The position numbers and the translations under genes were made by a program. A stretch of DNA of 64,000 bases from an uncultured Algibacter sp. GTDB lineage: Bacteria; Bacteroidota; Bacteroidia; Flavobacteriales; Flavobacteriaceae. Under the pieces are notes generated by a model. It saw only the letters and a program-made list of their open reading frames with translations. It did not search any database and was not told where the DNA came from. Positions within the stretch are counted from its first letter, which is position 1; every line of letters starts with the position of its first letter. The stretch is from positions 1 to 64,000 of the forward strand of contig CANMZT010000003.1 in assembly GCA_947502405.1 (NCBI GenBank), read 5' to 3'. This document shows, in pieces, positions 17,696 through 25,711 of the stretch.

Positions 17696-17811
17696 AATTA
17701 TACTCTAAATTTTACGTTCAGTGTCAAATAAATTAATTTTATACGCAACCATTTAACTTGTTTTGCATCTACATAGTGCAAACATGTATTTAACCCTGAA
17801 TTTTATTTGCT

Positions 17812-18225
17812 ATGAAAAAGTTATTAGTTCTTTGTTTAACGCTTGTACTATGTGCATCGTGTAGTACTCAGGACGATGGTACCAGTTTTAGTTTTGAGGT
17901 TTTACCTGTTGAAAGCGTAGATATCCCTGATGAATTTGAGTTAGGAGAAGTTTACCCTATTACAGTATCGTATTCAAGACCATCCACTTGCCACGCTTTT
18001 AAAGAGTTTTATTATTTAAAAGAAAATAATGAACGAACCGTTGCTCCAATAACTTATGTTTTTGATAATAGCGACTGTGAAACTCTTGAAAACGACAATT
18101 TAGTAGAATCTACTTTTAATTTTAAAGTTACAAGTAATGGTTCTTATATCTTTAAATTTTGGCAAGGTGAAGATGACGATGGAGAATCTCAATATTTAAC
18201 CATTGAAGTTCCTGTAGTTGAGTAA
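17812..18225 (+). CDS. Small lipoprotein, unknown function
   Basis: 137 residues beginning with a lipoprotein signal peptide (MKKLLVLCLTLVLCASC, lipid-attachment Cys17). The mature part looks like one all-beta domain with two cysteines (TCHAF, DCETL) and an acidic C-terminus. No family recognised. It lies 21 bp upstream of the ECF sigma factor on the same strand and could be part of the same transcript; if so it may be a regulated or sensing envelope protein, but this is inference only. Confidence 0.7.
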   Translation: MKKLLVLCLTLVLCASCSTQDDGTSFSFEVLPVESVDIPDEFELGEVYPITVSYSRPSTCHAFKEFYYLKENNERTVAPITYVFDNSDCETLENDNLVESTFNFKVTSNGSYIFKFWQGEDDDGESQYLTIEVPVVE

Positions 18226-18246
18226 TTAAGTATTCATATTTAATAC

Positions 18247-18798
18247 ATGTTTAATTTGAGTTTAAAGCAACTCATAGAAAATTGTAAAATTGATGATACT
18301 AAAGCACAAGGCGAATTATATAAACTCTTTTCGAGTAAGTTATTTGCTATCTGTTTGAAGTATTCACGTAACTATGTAGAAGCGGAAGATAATCTGCAAG
18401 ATGCATTTTTAACAATTTTTAAAAAAATTGAACAGTATAAAAATAAAGGTTCTTTTGAAGGTTGGATGAAGCGTATAACGGTAAACACAGTATTACAGCG
18501 TTATAGAAATGAAAAAGTTTTTGACATAATTAATGAGAATACTATTGAGGATGTTGAATTAGAAGTTGATGAAGACACTGTCTCCATTGATTATCTTTTA
18601 AAAATAATACAAGAATTACCAGACAGATACAGACTTGTTTTTAACTTGTATGTTCTTGATGGATATTCGCATAAAGACATAGCAGAAATGCTAAATATAA
18701 CTATTGGGACATCAAAATCTAACTTAGCAAGAGCTAGACAAATTTTGAAACAAACCATTGAAAATTACAATACTGAGCAACGATCTCAGTCATTATAA
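18247..18798 (+). CDS. ECF-family RNA polymerase sigma factor
   Basis: 183 residues. Region 2 spans about 25-92 (AEDNLQDAFLTIFKKIEQY, GWMKRITVNTVLQRYR) and region 4 about 120-170 (LPDRYRLVFNLYVLDGYSHKDIAEML, SKSNLARARQIL, a helix-turn-helix). No region 1.1 or 3, as expected for the group IV type. It directs RNA polymerase to a small regulon, probably in response to an envelope signal. Its TAA stop is immediately followed by the ATG of the next gene, so the two are tightly coupled; that partner is the best candidate for its membrane control protein. Confidence 0.93.
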   Translation: MFNLSLKQLIENCKIDDTKAQGELYKLFSSKLFAICLKYSRNYVEAEDNLQDAFLTIFKKIEQYKNKGSFEGWMKRITVNTVLQRYRNEKVFDIINENTIEDVELEVDEDTVSIDYLLKIIQELPDRYRLVFNLYVLDGYSHKDIAEMLNITIGTSKSNLARARQILKQTIENYNTEQRSQSL

Positions 18799-20358
18799 AT
18801 GAGTGATAAAAAACATATAGATAGACTTTTTCAAGAAGGTTTTAAAGACTTTGAAGCAACACCTAGTGATGCCGTTTGGAAGCATATAGAAGCTGAGCTT
18901 AACCAGAAAAAGAAAAAACGCCGTGTGATTCCTATTTGGTGGCGTTATGCTGGTATTGCTGCTTTATTATTATTGCTTTTAACTGTTGGAGGTGTCTTTT
19001 TGAACAATACCGCTGACAATCCAAATCAAGTGGTTGATACTGAGAATACAACATCAAAGGATATTGACGTTAAAGACATTAACCTTTTAAATGACGCTCA
19101 GGATACAACACCAATAATTTCAGATAATACAGCTCAAGAAAATTTGAATGATGCATCTAATAAGCAGTCTGAAATAATTACAAATAATGAAAATAATAAC
19201 TCATCAATAGAAACTTCAATTGCTGAAACCTCTGCTTCTAAAAATCAAAATGAAAGTAAGTATAATGCCCCTTCAAATAAGCAACTAATAAGTTCAAAAA
19301 AGCTGATTAAACCGAACACCAATACTATTGCAAATTCTTCATCTAAAGAAGAAAGCAAGTTCGAACCAAAAAAAGTTCAAATTTCACCACAAAACAGTAC
19401 TCAAGTTGCTAATACTGCAAAAAAGGATAATACGTTAAATAAGCATATTGACTCTAAAAACGAAACCCAATTAGTAAACAAAGAAGATGCTAAATCAATT
19501 ATTAATGGGACATCAAAAGAGGATACGTCCGTTGCTAAATCCAATGAAACGCTGGATAATGTAACAAATATTAAAGAAGAAAATAAGCGTTCTATTGAAG
19601 ATGCTATAAATAACCCCGAAGATTTTATTGAAAAAGAAAACACTCAACTAAACAACAGGTGGAGTATCGCCCCAAATGCTGCGCCTGTTTATTTTAATAC
19701 ACTTGGAGATGGTTCATCAATTGATCCTCAATTCAATAATAATTCCAAATCTGGCGATGTAAACATGAGTTATGGTATCTCTACAAGTTATGCTATAAAT
19801 AAAAAAATAAGTATCCGCTCTGGACTTCATAGCGTTAACTTGGGTTATAACACTAACGATGTGGCTGTTTTTCAGAACATTGGAGCTAGATCAAATAGTA
19901 GCGCTCTGCAAAATGTTAGTGCCGCTTCAGGTAATGTGTCTCTTATTAGTACAAAAAGTTTAGAGTCTGATGCAACTGAATCTATAGTATCATCAAATGC
20001 ATCAATAAATCAAAATTTAAGATATTTTGAGGTTCCTCTAGAAATTCAATATAAATTAACTGATAGCAAACTTGGAATTAATGTTATTGGTGGTTTTAGT
20101 TCGTTCTTTTTAAACACAAGTAAAGTTTTTTATGAAGAAGATAATGGGAATAGAACTATACTTGGAGAGGCAAATAATATAAATAAAGTAAGTTACAGTG
20201 CCAATTTTGGATTGGGTTTAAACTATAAAGTTTCAAAACGATTTGATTTGAATTTAGAGCCTATTTTTAAATATCAATTCAATACGTTTAATAATACTTC
20301 TGGTAATTTTTCACCATTTTTAATAGGTGTTTATACCGGATTAGCTATAAAGTTCTAG
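18799..20358 (+). CDS. Membrane-anchored protein with C-terminal outer-membrane beta-barrel, coupled to ECF sigma factor
   Basis: 519 residues in three parts. Residues 1-48 are cytoplasmic-like and end in a basic patch (KKKKRR); one TM helix is at about 50-68. Residues 70-285 are a disordered Ser/Asn/Thr/Lys/Glu linker. Residues 286-519 show alternating aromatic/hydrophobic strands (YGISTSYAINKKISIRSGL, FEVPLEIQYKL, INVIGGFSSFFL) and a C-terminal Phe, typical of PorT-like outer-membrane barrels. It lacks a cleavable signal. The start abuts the sigma stop, suggesting the N-terminus acts as an anti-sigma-like tether and the barrel as a sensor. Function inferred from context; the barrel's topology is not proven. 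Confidence 0.75.
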   Translation: MSDKKHIDRLFQEGFKDFEATPSDAVWKHIEAELNQKKKKRRVIPIWWRYAGIAALLLLLLTVGGVFLNNTADNPNQVVDTENTTSKDIDVKDINLLNDAQDTTPIISDNTAQENLNDASNKQSEIITNNENNNSSIETSIAETSASKNQNESKYNAPSNKQLISSKKLIKPNTNTIANSSSKEESKFEPKKVQISPQNSTQVANTAKKDNTLNKHIDSKNETQLVNKEDAKSIINGTSKEDTSVAKSNETLDNVTNIKEENKRSIEDAINNPEDFIEKENTQLNNRWSIAPNAAPVYFNTLGDGSSIDPQFNNNSKSGDVNMSYGISTSYAINKKISIRSGLHSVNLGYNTNDVAVFQNIGARSNSSALQNVSAASGNVSLISTKSLESDATESIVSSNASINQNLRYFEVPLEIQYKLTDSKLGINVIGGFSSFFLNTSKVFYEEDNGNRTILGEANNINKVSYSANFGLGLNYKVSKRFDLNLEPIFKYQFNTFNNTSGNFSPFLIGVYTGLAIKF

Positions 20359-20417
20359 GTTTTTGGTTAGATCTGGATATGGGTTTCAATTTAAGCTCTG
20401 AAACTCATATCAAAAAG

Positions 20418-20447
20418 AAACTGCTCGTCCCCTCGAGCAGTTTTTTT
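20418..20447 (+). terminator. Intrinsic terminator after the sigma operon
   Basis: Stem AAACTGCTCG (20418-20427) with CGAGCAGTTT (20434-20443), 6-nt loop, followed by T residues. Confidence 0.85.
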
Positions 20448-20462
20448 ATTTTAAAAACAATT

Positions 20463-20650
20463 TGGGCGTTACCCACAAGGGGTCGGGCTATCCGTTACAA
20501 GTCCTCGCTTCTGCGCTAAGGCGCAAAAGCTGTGGGCTTTTCACTTCTATCCCTAACGCGGGCAAATCCGCCAAAGCCTTTCTTAAAACTAGAAATAGCC
20601 ATACTTGTTCAGGCCTTAAAACCCTGTCAAGTTGAGCGCAGTCAGAATTT
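20463..20650. repeat. Dispersed element GGGCGTTACCC...CTAACGCGGGC plus TTGAGCGCAGTC unit
   Basis: The element at 20463-20560 starts GGGCGTTACCC, contains GGTCGGGC, and ends CCCTAACGCGGGC; the start and end segments are partly complementary. Two relatives occur at 25553-25652 and 29080-29184. A TTGAGCGCAGTC unit follows at about 20631-20642. The block abuts the plsC stop codon, and its GC content is far higher than the flanks. It contains no credible gene. Confidence 0.7.
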
Positions 20651-21394
20651 CTAATTTTTAATATTAAATATGTCAAGCTGCTTCAAAATAATAGCCCTAG
20701 ATGCATTATTTAAATTTCTAGTATCTTCTGTTGTTAATCCTTCAGTAGAAATAAACTTATGAATTTTAACGCGCATACGCCCTGGGCTTCCACTAAAAAA
20801 AGTATACGAGAAACGTTTTTTATTATCTGCAAAAGTTATGGGTACAATAGGGATTTGGTGGTTTATAGCTAGCCTAAATGCACCATCCTTAAATTCATCT
20901 AACATAATATGTTCTTCTGGTACCCCTCCCTCAGGGAAAATACAAATACTCAATCCAGATTTTAATCGTTTTTGAGCCCTTAAAAATACCGCTTGCCTAC
21001 TTTTTGCAGAACTTCTATCCACTAAAATACAAGTGCGCTTATAAAAGAACCCAAATAATGGAATTTTAGCTAATTCTGCTTTCCCTACAAAAACAAATGG
21101 GTTTTTAACAGAAACCAACATGAGCATTATATCAGCCATAGAGGTGTGGTTGGCAATAAACATATAGCTTTTACTTTTTTCTGGAGTTTGTTCGCGTTCT
21201 ATTTTATAAACAAAACCCATGCCCACTAAAATAAATCTAGCCCAAAATCTGGCAAGTTTAAAAAAAAACGGATACCAAGATTCTTTTAATATAGAAATTA
21301 AAAGTATAGGGAAGAGTATCAGTATTGGTAAAGTAACAAGAATGTAAAACCATATACGGTATAATATCCAGAATATATATTTAAATAACTTCAT
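20651..21394 (-). CDS. plsC: 1-acyl-sn-glycerol-3-phosphate acyltransferase
   Basis: 247 residues from ATG 21394. A TTG at 21403 is in frame but lies within the TATTTTTG promoter element, so the ATG is preferred. N-terminal hydrophobic helices at about 6-36 anchor it in the inner membrane. The acyltransferase block I H(x4)D is NHTSMAD (H83, D88); block III is FPEGG at about 155. It acylates lysophosphatidic acid to phosphatidic acid in phospholipid synthesis. Some family members act on other lipids (for example ornithine lipids), which cannot be excluded. Divergent from trpS. Confidence 0.88.
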   Translation of the reverse strand: MKLFKYIFWILYRIWFYILVTLPILILFPILLISILKESWYPFFFKLARFWARFILVGMGFVYKIEREQTPEKSKSYMFIANHTSMADIMLMLVSVKNPFVFVGKAELAKIPLFGFFYKRTCILVDRSSAKSRQAVFLRAQKRLKSGLSICIFPEGGVPEEHIMLDEFKDGAFRLAINHQIPIVPITFADNKKRFSYTFFSGSPGRMRVKIHKFISTEGLTTEDTRNLNNASRAIILKQLDIFNIKN

Positions 21395-21400
21395 CAAGCT

Positions 21401-21408
21401 CAAAAATA
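21401..21408 (-). promoter_or_regulatory. -7 element TATTTTTG of plsC
   Basis: TAnnTTTG match on the minus strand, 7 bp before ATG 21394, implying an almost leaderless transcript and deciding the plsC start. Confidence 0.6.
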
Positions 21409-21418
21409 CATAATTGTA

Positions 21419-21449
21419 TTGAGCTATTTTATCAAAACGTTTACCTTTG
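21419..21449 (+). promoter_or_regulatory. Promoter of trpS (TTG-N20-TACCTTTG)
   Basis: TTG at 21419-21421 and TACCTTTG at 21442-21449, spaced 20 bp, fit the Bacteroidota consensus. The predicted leader (about 55 nt) contains the palindrome at 21482-21508. Confidence 0.65.
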
Positions 21450-21481
21450 CTTTAATAAGAAAACTTGAGTTTAACTTTAAT

Positions 21482-21508
21482 GAGATTCCTGCTTTCGCAG
21501 GAATAACA
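21482..21508. repeat. REP-like palindrome in the trpS leader
   Basis: Arms ATTCCTGC / GCAGGAAT around TTTC, ending 2 bp before the trpS start codon. Same family as 7349-7374 and 25688-25711. Confidence 0.75.
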
Positions 21509-21510
21509 AT

Positions 21511-22479
21511 ATGGCAAGAATACTAACCGGCATACAAAGTACAGGAACACCGCATTTAGGAAACATTTTAGGCGCTATAATGCCAGCTATTAAAATGGCT
21601 GAAAAACCAGAAAATGATTCCTATTTATTTATAGCTAATTTGCATACTTTAACGCAAATTAAAGACGCTGAATTATTACGAAACAATACCTATTCTACTG
21701 CGGCAACTTGGTTAGCTTTTGGCTTAGATATTGAAAAAACAGTGTTTTACAGACAAAGTGATATCCCTCAGGTAACTGAACTTTCTTGGTATTTAAGCTG
21801 TTTCTTTCCTTACCAACGTTTAACATTAGCGCATAGTTTTAAAGATAAAGCCGATAGGTTAGAAGATGTAAACTCAGGGTTGTTTACCTACCCTATGCTT
21901 ATGGCTGCGGATATTTTATTGTATGATGCAGAAATAATTCCTGTTGGAAAAGATCAAGAACAACATATTGAAATGACGCGCGATGTAGCCTCTCGTTTTC
22001 ATGCTAAAGTAGGAGAAACTTTTGTTTTACCTAAAGCTGAAGTTCAAAAAGACACCAAACTTATTCCAGGTACTGATGGTCAAAAAATGAGTAAGAGTAG
22101 AAATAACATCATCAATATATTTTTGGCAGATAAAAAGCTACGCAAGCAAATTATGGGTATTCAAACGGATAGTACACCGCTTGAAGAACCAAAAGATTGG
22201 AGCACTTGTAACTGTTTTGCTATTTACAGTTTGTTAGCAAATGATGCTCAAATTTCAGAAATGAAAGCCAATTATGAAAATGGAAATTATGGTTACGGGC
22301 ATGCAAAACAAGCCTTGTTTGAATTAATCTTAGAAACTTTTGCAGAACCTAGAGAACGTTATAATTATTACATGAACAACCTTGAAGAAGTTGATAAAGC
22401 TTTAGCTATTGGTGCTGAAAAAGCGAAGTTGGTTGCCGATGATGTTTTAGGAAGGGTAAGAGTCAAGGTTGGGTACTAA
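21511..22479 (+). CDS. trpS: Tryptophanyl-tRNA synthetase
   Basis: 322 residues, the normal bacterial length. A class I synthetase that charges tRNA-Trp. The HIGH-equivalent is TPHLGN (13-18) and the KMSKS loop is at 192-196, both in the usual places; GKDQEQHIEMTRD is the conserved central segment. Starts at ATG 21511. Its 3' end overlaps the convergent dprA by 4 bp. The leader carries a REP-like hairpin beside the start codon, which might limit initiation. Confidence 0.97.
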   Translation: MARILTGIQSTGTPHLGNILGAIMPAIKMAEKPENDSYLFIANLHTLTQIKDAELLRNNTYSTAATWLAFGLDIEKTVFYRQSDIPQVTELSWYLSCFFPYQRLTLAHSFKDKADRLEDVNSGLFTYPMLMAADILLYDAEIIPVGKDQEQHIEMTRDVASRFHAKVGETFVLPKAEVQKDTKLIPGTDGQKMSKSRNNIINIFLADKKLRKQIMGIQTDSTPLEEPKDWSTCNCFAIYSLLANDAQISEMKANYENGNYGYGHAKQALFELILETFAEPRERYNYYMNNLEEVDKALAIGAEKAKLVADDVLGRVRVKVGY

Positions 22480-23579
22480 ACAACCTCAAATAACTTCCCA
22501 GGAAGCGGTCTAACAACCCCTTTCAGTTCCATATTCAAAAGCGTCCCAGACACTTTAAAAATAGGCATTTGGCAATTAATAGCAATCACATCCAATTGCT
22601 GTTTTTCGTTTTCTTTAAGGTAATTATAAATCACTTTTTCTGTAGCATCAAGCTCCACAAATAACTGTTTCTGTATTGTTGGTTTTTTATCATCTTCAAG
22701 CTCCCAATTTAAGATATAAGGTACATCCAAAGCAGTTGTCATCATATGTGCTTTTTGGTGTTTTATCAAATTGTTACAACCTATACTTTGGGTATCTCCA
22801 ACGCGTCCTGGAACTGCAAACACATCGCGATTGTATGAGTTTGCAATATCAGCAGTAACTAAACTTCCACCTTTTTCAGCAGATTCAATCACAATAGTTG
22901 CTTCACTTAAACCTGCAATAATTCTATTTCGTTTTAAAAAATTCCGTTTATCAAAAACATCCGTACTCCAAAAGTCTGAGAAAAAACCACCATTTTTTTC
23001 CATATCAGCCATATACCTTTTGTGTACTTTTGGATAAATTTGATTCAACCCATGCGCTAAACATGCTACCGTTTGCAAATTATGCTTTATGGCTGCTTTA
23101 TGTGCTGTAATATCTGTTCCGTAGGCAAAACCAGAAACAATTATAGGGTCATAGGGTGCTAATTGTTCAACTAATTCCTCACAAAACGCAACCCCATTAG
23201 TTGTTATTTTTCGCGCTCCAACAATACTAATAATATGCTGTTTCTTTAAATCTATTTTGCCTGTTTGAAATAATAAAATAGGACTATCAATACAATGCTT
23301 CAACTTTTCAGGATATTTATCCTCTTGAAAATAAGATACATCTATCCCATTTTCTTTAATAAACAGCAACTCCTTTTCGGCTTCTTTTAAATGATGCGTT
23401 TTAAACAAATCACTAATAGTAATGCTTCCAATACCATCAATCTTCAAAAGATTTGCCTTCTTTTCTTTTAAAACAGCCTCAGCAGAACCACAATGATTTA
23501 TCAGTCGTTTTGCTGTAATGTCTCCAATATTTGGCACATGCTGTAGTGCTAAAGTGTAAAGCAAATCATTTTCAGTCAT
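22476..23579 (-). CDS. dprA: DNA processing protein DprA
   Basis: 367 residues. DprA protects incoming single-stranded DNA and loads RecA during natural transformation. N-terminal helix-hairpin-helix-like segment (VPNIGDITAKRLI, IDGIGSITISDLF), then the Rossmann-like DprA core (ISIVGARKITTNG, IVSGFAYGTDITAHKAA, TVACLAHGLNQIYP, ATIVIESAEKGGSLVTA, VFAVPGRVGDTQSIGCNNLI), then a C-terminal winged helix (about 305-367). Complete and full length, and in the same window as recA, which suggests competence potential. Confidence 0.95.
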   Translation of the reverse strand: MTENDLLYTLALQHVPNIGDITAKRLINHCGSAEAVLKEKKANLLKIDGIGSITISDLFKTHHLKEAEKELLFIKENGIDVSYFQEDKYPEKLKHCIDSPILLFQTGKIDLKKQHIISIVGARKITTNGVAFCEELVEQLAPYDPIIVSGFAYGTDITAHKAAIKHNLQTVACLAHGLNQIYPKVHKRYMADMEKNGGFFSDFWSTDVFDKRNFLKRNRIIAGLSEATIVIESAEKGGSLVTADIANSYNRDVFAVPGRVGDTQSIGCNNLIKHQKAHMMTTALDVPYILNWELEDDKKPTIQKQLFVELDATEKVIYNYLKENEKQQLDVIAINCQMPIFKVSGTLLNMELKGVVRPLPGKLFEVV

Positions 23580-23670
23580 TCTAAATATCTAATTATGAAA
23601 CCGCAATAAAAGAATTTTTACATTGTTAATAAATAGTTAAGCCCAAATTTTATTAGAAAGTACATTTTTT

Positions 23671-23678
23671 TAACTTTG
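23671..23678 (+). promoter_or_regulatory. -7 element TAACTTTG
   Basis: TAnnTTTG match only 5 bp before the ATG of the HU/SPOR gene, implying a leaderless or nearly leaderless mRNA. Confidence 0.55.
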
Positions 23679-23683
23679 TTTTC

Positions 23684-24619
23684 ATGCAATTAGAGACTTA
23701 CATAAGCGACTTACTATATAGATATGAGTGTGTTACCATTCCTGAGTTTGGTTCATTTTTAACACAACGTGTATCAGCAAGTATTGATGATGCATCAAAT
23801 ACATTTCATGCACCAAAAAAAGTGGTCTCTTTTAATGAGCAAATTCAACAGAATGATGGTTTATTAGCACATTATATAGCCGATGTAGAAAAAATACCAT
23901 TTGAGGTTGCAAATAAAAAAATTGCAAAACGTGTTAAGCTCATAAAATCTTATTTAACACAAGGTGAAACGCTTACCTTTAAAAACATTGGTGATATAGT
24001 ATTTAACAATGAAGGTAAAATTTTATTTGAGCCTACCTATCATTTAAATTACTTGACAGATTCTTTTGGATTATCACAATTTGTATCAGCATCTGTTACT
24101 CGTGAGGAACACAATGCCATTGCAGAAAACATCGAAAAAGTTGTTCCAATAACGGTAACACCAGAAAAACGAAAATCCAGACCTTATTTAAAATATGCTG
24201 CTGTTGCTTTAATTGCTTTAACCTTAGGTGGTTTTGGAGCTTCAAAATATTATGTGAATCAAATTGAAACGCACAATCAGTTGGCACAAGAACAGGCTGC
24301 TCAAGAATTAGACACTAAAATTCAACAAGCTACCTTTAATTTAAACCCACTCCCTGCTATTACGCTAAACGTTACCAAACAAACAGGCAATTACCATATT
24401 GTTGCTGGCGCGTTTAGAATTGAAGAAAACTGTGATAAAAAAGTGCAGCAATTAAAAGCTAATGGGTTTTCTGCTAGAAAAATTGGCGCTAACAGGTATG
24501 GTTTGCACCAGGTAGTTTATGCGAGTTATGAAGGCAGATTAGATGCCTTAAAAGCTTTACGAAGTATCAAAAAAACACATAATAGAGATGCTTGGTTACT
24601 CGTAAAGAAGTTAGACTAG
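23684..24619 (+). CDS. HU-CCDC81 / SPOR domain membrane protein
   Basis: 311 residues. The cytoplasmic N-terminus (1-125) matches the paired HU-CCDC81 domains of Bacteroidota proteins (LYRYECVTIPEFGSFLTQ, then LTQGETLTFKNIGDIVFNNEGKILFEP), a divergent branch of the HU/IHF DNA-binding fold. One TM helix lies at about 168-190. The periplasmic C-terminus (about 229-311) is a SPOR domain (YHIVAGAFRIEENCDKKV, LKALRSI), which binds denuded septal glycan. The protein could link cytoplasmic DNA or a protein partner to the division site. The domain set is known; its partners are not. Single gene with a near-leaderless promoter. Confidence 0.85.
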   Translation: MQLETYISDLLYRYECVTIPEFGSFLTQRVSASIDDASNTFHAPKKVVSFNEQIQQNDGLLAHYIADVEKIPFEVANKKIAKRVKLIKSYLTQGETLTFKNIGDIVFNNEGKILFEPTYHLNYLTDSFGLSQFVSASVTREEHNAIAENIEKVVPITVTPEKRKSRPYLKYAAVALIALTLGGFGASKYYVNQIETHNQLAQEQAAQELDTKIQQATFNLNPLPAITLNVTKQTGNYHIVAGAFRIEENCDKKVQQLKANGFSARKIGANRYGLHQVVYASYEGRLDALKALRSIKKTHNRDAWLLVKKLD

Positions 24620-24659
24620 TTTAACAAACATTTCACTTACCAATTTCTGTATTAATACG

Positions 24660-24667
24660 TAACTTTG
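24660..24667 (+). promoter_or_regulatory. -7 element TAACTTTG of the thioesterase gene
   Basis: TAnnTTTG match. It overlaps an in-frame TTG at 24665, so that TTG cannot be the start; ATG 24686 lies 18 bp downstream. Confidence 0.6.
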
Positions 24668-24685
24668 CCACATCAAAATGTAAAG

Positions 24686-25195
24686 ATGAAGGCTAAAACT
24701 CCAGAACAATCTAAAACAACCATGACAGATATGGTTTTACCTAGTGAAACCAATCCGTTAAACAACCTTTTTGGTGGTGAATTATTAGCGCGTATGGATC
24801 GTGCGGCAAGTATTGCTGCAAGACGCCATAGCAGACGTATCGTAGTAACTGCATCTGTAAACCATGTAGCTTTTAATAGAGCAGTTCCATTAGGCAGTGT
24901 TGTTACAGTTGAAGCTAAAGTGTCTCGTGCCTTCAATACCTCCATGGAAATTTATATTGATGTTTGGATGGAAGACAGAGAATCTGGTGCTAGAACCAAA
25001 GCCAACGAAGCCATTTATACCTTTGTTGCCGTAGATGAAACCGGTCGCCCTGTAAAAGTCCCAGAAGTAACTCCGGAAACTACTTTAGAAACAGAGCGTT
25101 TCGATGCCGCATTACGCCGTAAGCAACTCAGTCTTTTACTTGCTGGGAAAATGAAACCTAGTGATGCTACCGAATTAAAAGCACTATTTGATTAA
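24686..25195 (+). CDS. Acyl-CoA thioesterase (YciA-like hotdog fold)
   Basis: 169 residues from ATG 24686, chosen because the longer frame begins at a TTG inside the promoter. The hotdog domain carries the family motif region NPLNNLFGGELLARMDRAASIAA and the strand VVTASVNHVAFNRAVPLGSVV, then EANEAIYTFVAVDE-type residues (KANEAIYTFVAVDE). Such enzymes hydrolyse acyl-CoA to free acid and CoA in the cytoplasm; chain-length preference is not readable. A C-terminal helical tail (RFDAALRRKQLSLLL) follows the domain. Monocistronic, with a REP-like doublet 8 bp downstream. Confidence 0.88.
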   Translation: MKAKTPEQSKTTMTDMVLPSETNPLNNLFGGELLARMDRAASIAARRHSRRIVVTASVNHVAFNRAVPLGSVVTVEAKVSRAFNTSMEIYIDVWMEDRESGARTKANEAIYTFVAVDETGRPVKVPEVTPETTLETERFDAALRRKQLSLLLAGKMKPSDATELKALFD

Positions 25196-25202
25196 GTGTT
25201 CT

Positions 25203-25271
25203 GTCATTCCTGCGAAGGTAGGAATCCATAATTTAATTATTCTTAGATTCCTGTTTTTGGAAGAATAACAA
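25203..25271. repeat. REP-like palindrome doublet
   Basis: Left unit 25203-25227 (GTCATTCCTGC..., one mismatch in the stem) and right unit 25245-25271 (AGATTCCTG...AATAACA, degenerate). Same inverted-pair layout as 7300-7374. Confidence 0.65.
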
Positions 25272-25334
25272 ATCTTATGTTTTAAACCTTTTTTAAACAT
25301 CAAAGTCTTATAGTAAACCCAAAATCATATTGCT

Positions 25335-25547
25335 ATGAGAACTTTATTTATTTTATTTTCAGTTATCTGCATGATGAGTGTATCATCTTGCGCTACAAGA
25401 GTCGTTACAAAACCCGCTTCTGTAACGGTTGTAAAAACAGCCCCAAAACATCATAAAACAGTAATTGTAAAAGGTAAGCGCTACTATTTCTGGAATGGAA
25501 AACATTACAGAAAAACAAGAAGAGGTTACGTATTTGTTAGAGTTTAA
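25335..25547 (+). CDS. Small basic lipoprotein, unknown function
   Basis: 70 residues. Lipoprotein signal at 1-19 with lipobox SVSSC. The mature 50 residues are strongly basic and end in a Tyr-rich motif (KRYYFWNGKHYRKTRRGYVFVRV), a Tyr/Trp-Gly pattern seen in short periplasmic repeats of Bacteroidota proteins, here in a single copy. Single gene between the thioesterase and EnvC genes, flanked on both sides by palindromic repeats. No function assigned. Confidence 0.65.
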   Translation: MRTLFILFSVICMMSVSSCATRVVTKPASVTVVKTAPKHHKTVIVKGKRYYFWNGKHYRKTRRGYVFVRV

Positions 25548-25552
25548 TTTTT

Positions 25553-25652
25553 TGCCGTTACCACAAGGGTCGGGCTTTCGGCAGTCGCTCCCTCTCCCGA
25601 TAGCTATCGGGATCGGGGAGCTTCAACAAATGCCTCAATCCCTAACGCAGAA
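25553..25652. repeat. Dispersed GGGCGTTACCC-type element with CCCGATAGCTATCGGG palindrome
   Basis: Begins GCCGTTACCACAAGGGTCGG and ends ATCCCTAACGCAG, matching the element at 20463. A perfect 18-bp palindrome TCCCGATAGCTATCGGGA is embedded at 25595-25612. Confidence 0.65.
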
Positions 25653-25687
25653 TCGTACTTCTAAAACAAATAGAATTTCAATTAATA

Positions 25688-25711
25688 AGATTCCTGCCTT
25701 CGCAGGAATTT
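25688..25711. repeat. REP-like palindrome
   Basis: Arms ATTCCTGC / GCAGGAAT around CTTC. It touches the stop codon of the EnvC-like gene. Confidence 0.7.

Noticed and set aside
20488-20676. 62-residue reading frame on the minus strand
   Set aside because: It lies over the GC-rich dispersed element and the plsC 3' end; no family features.
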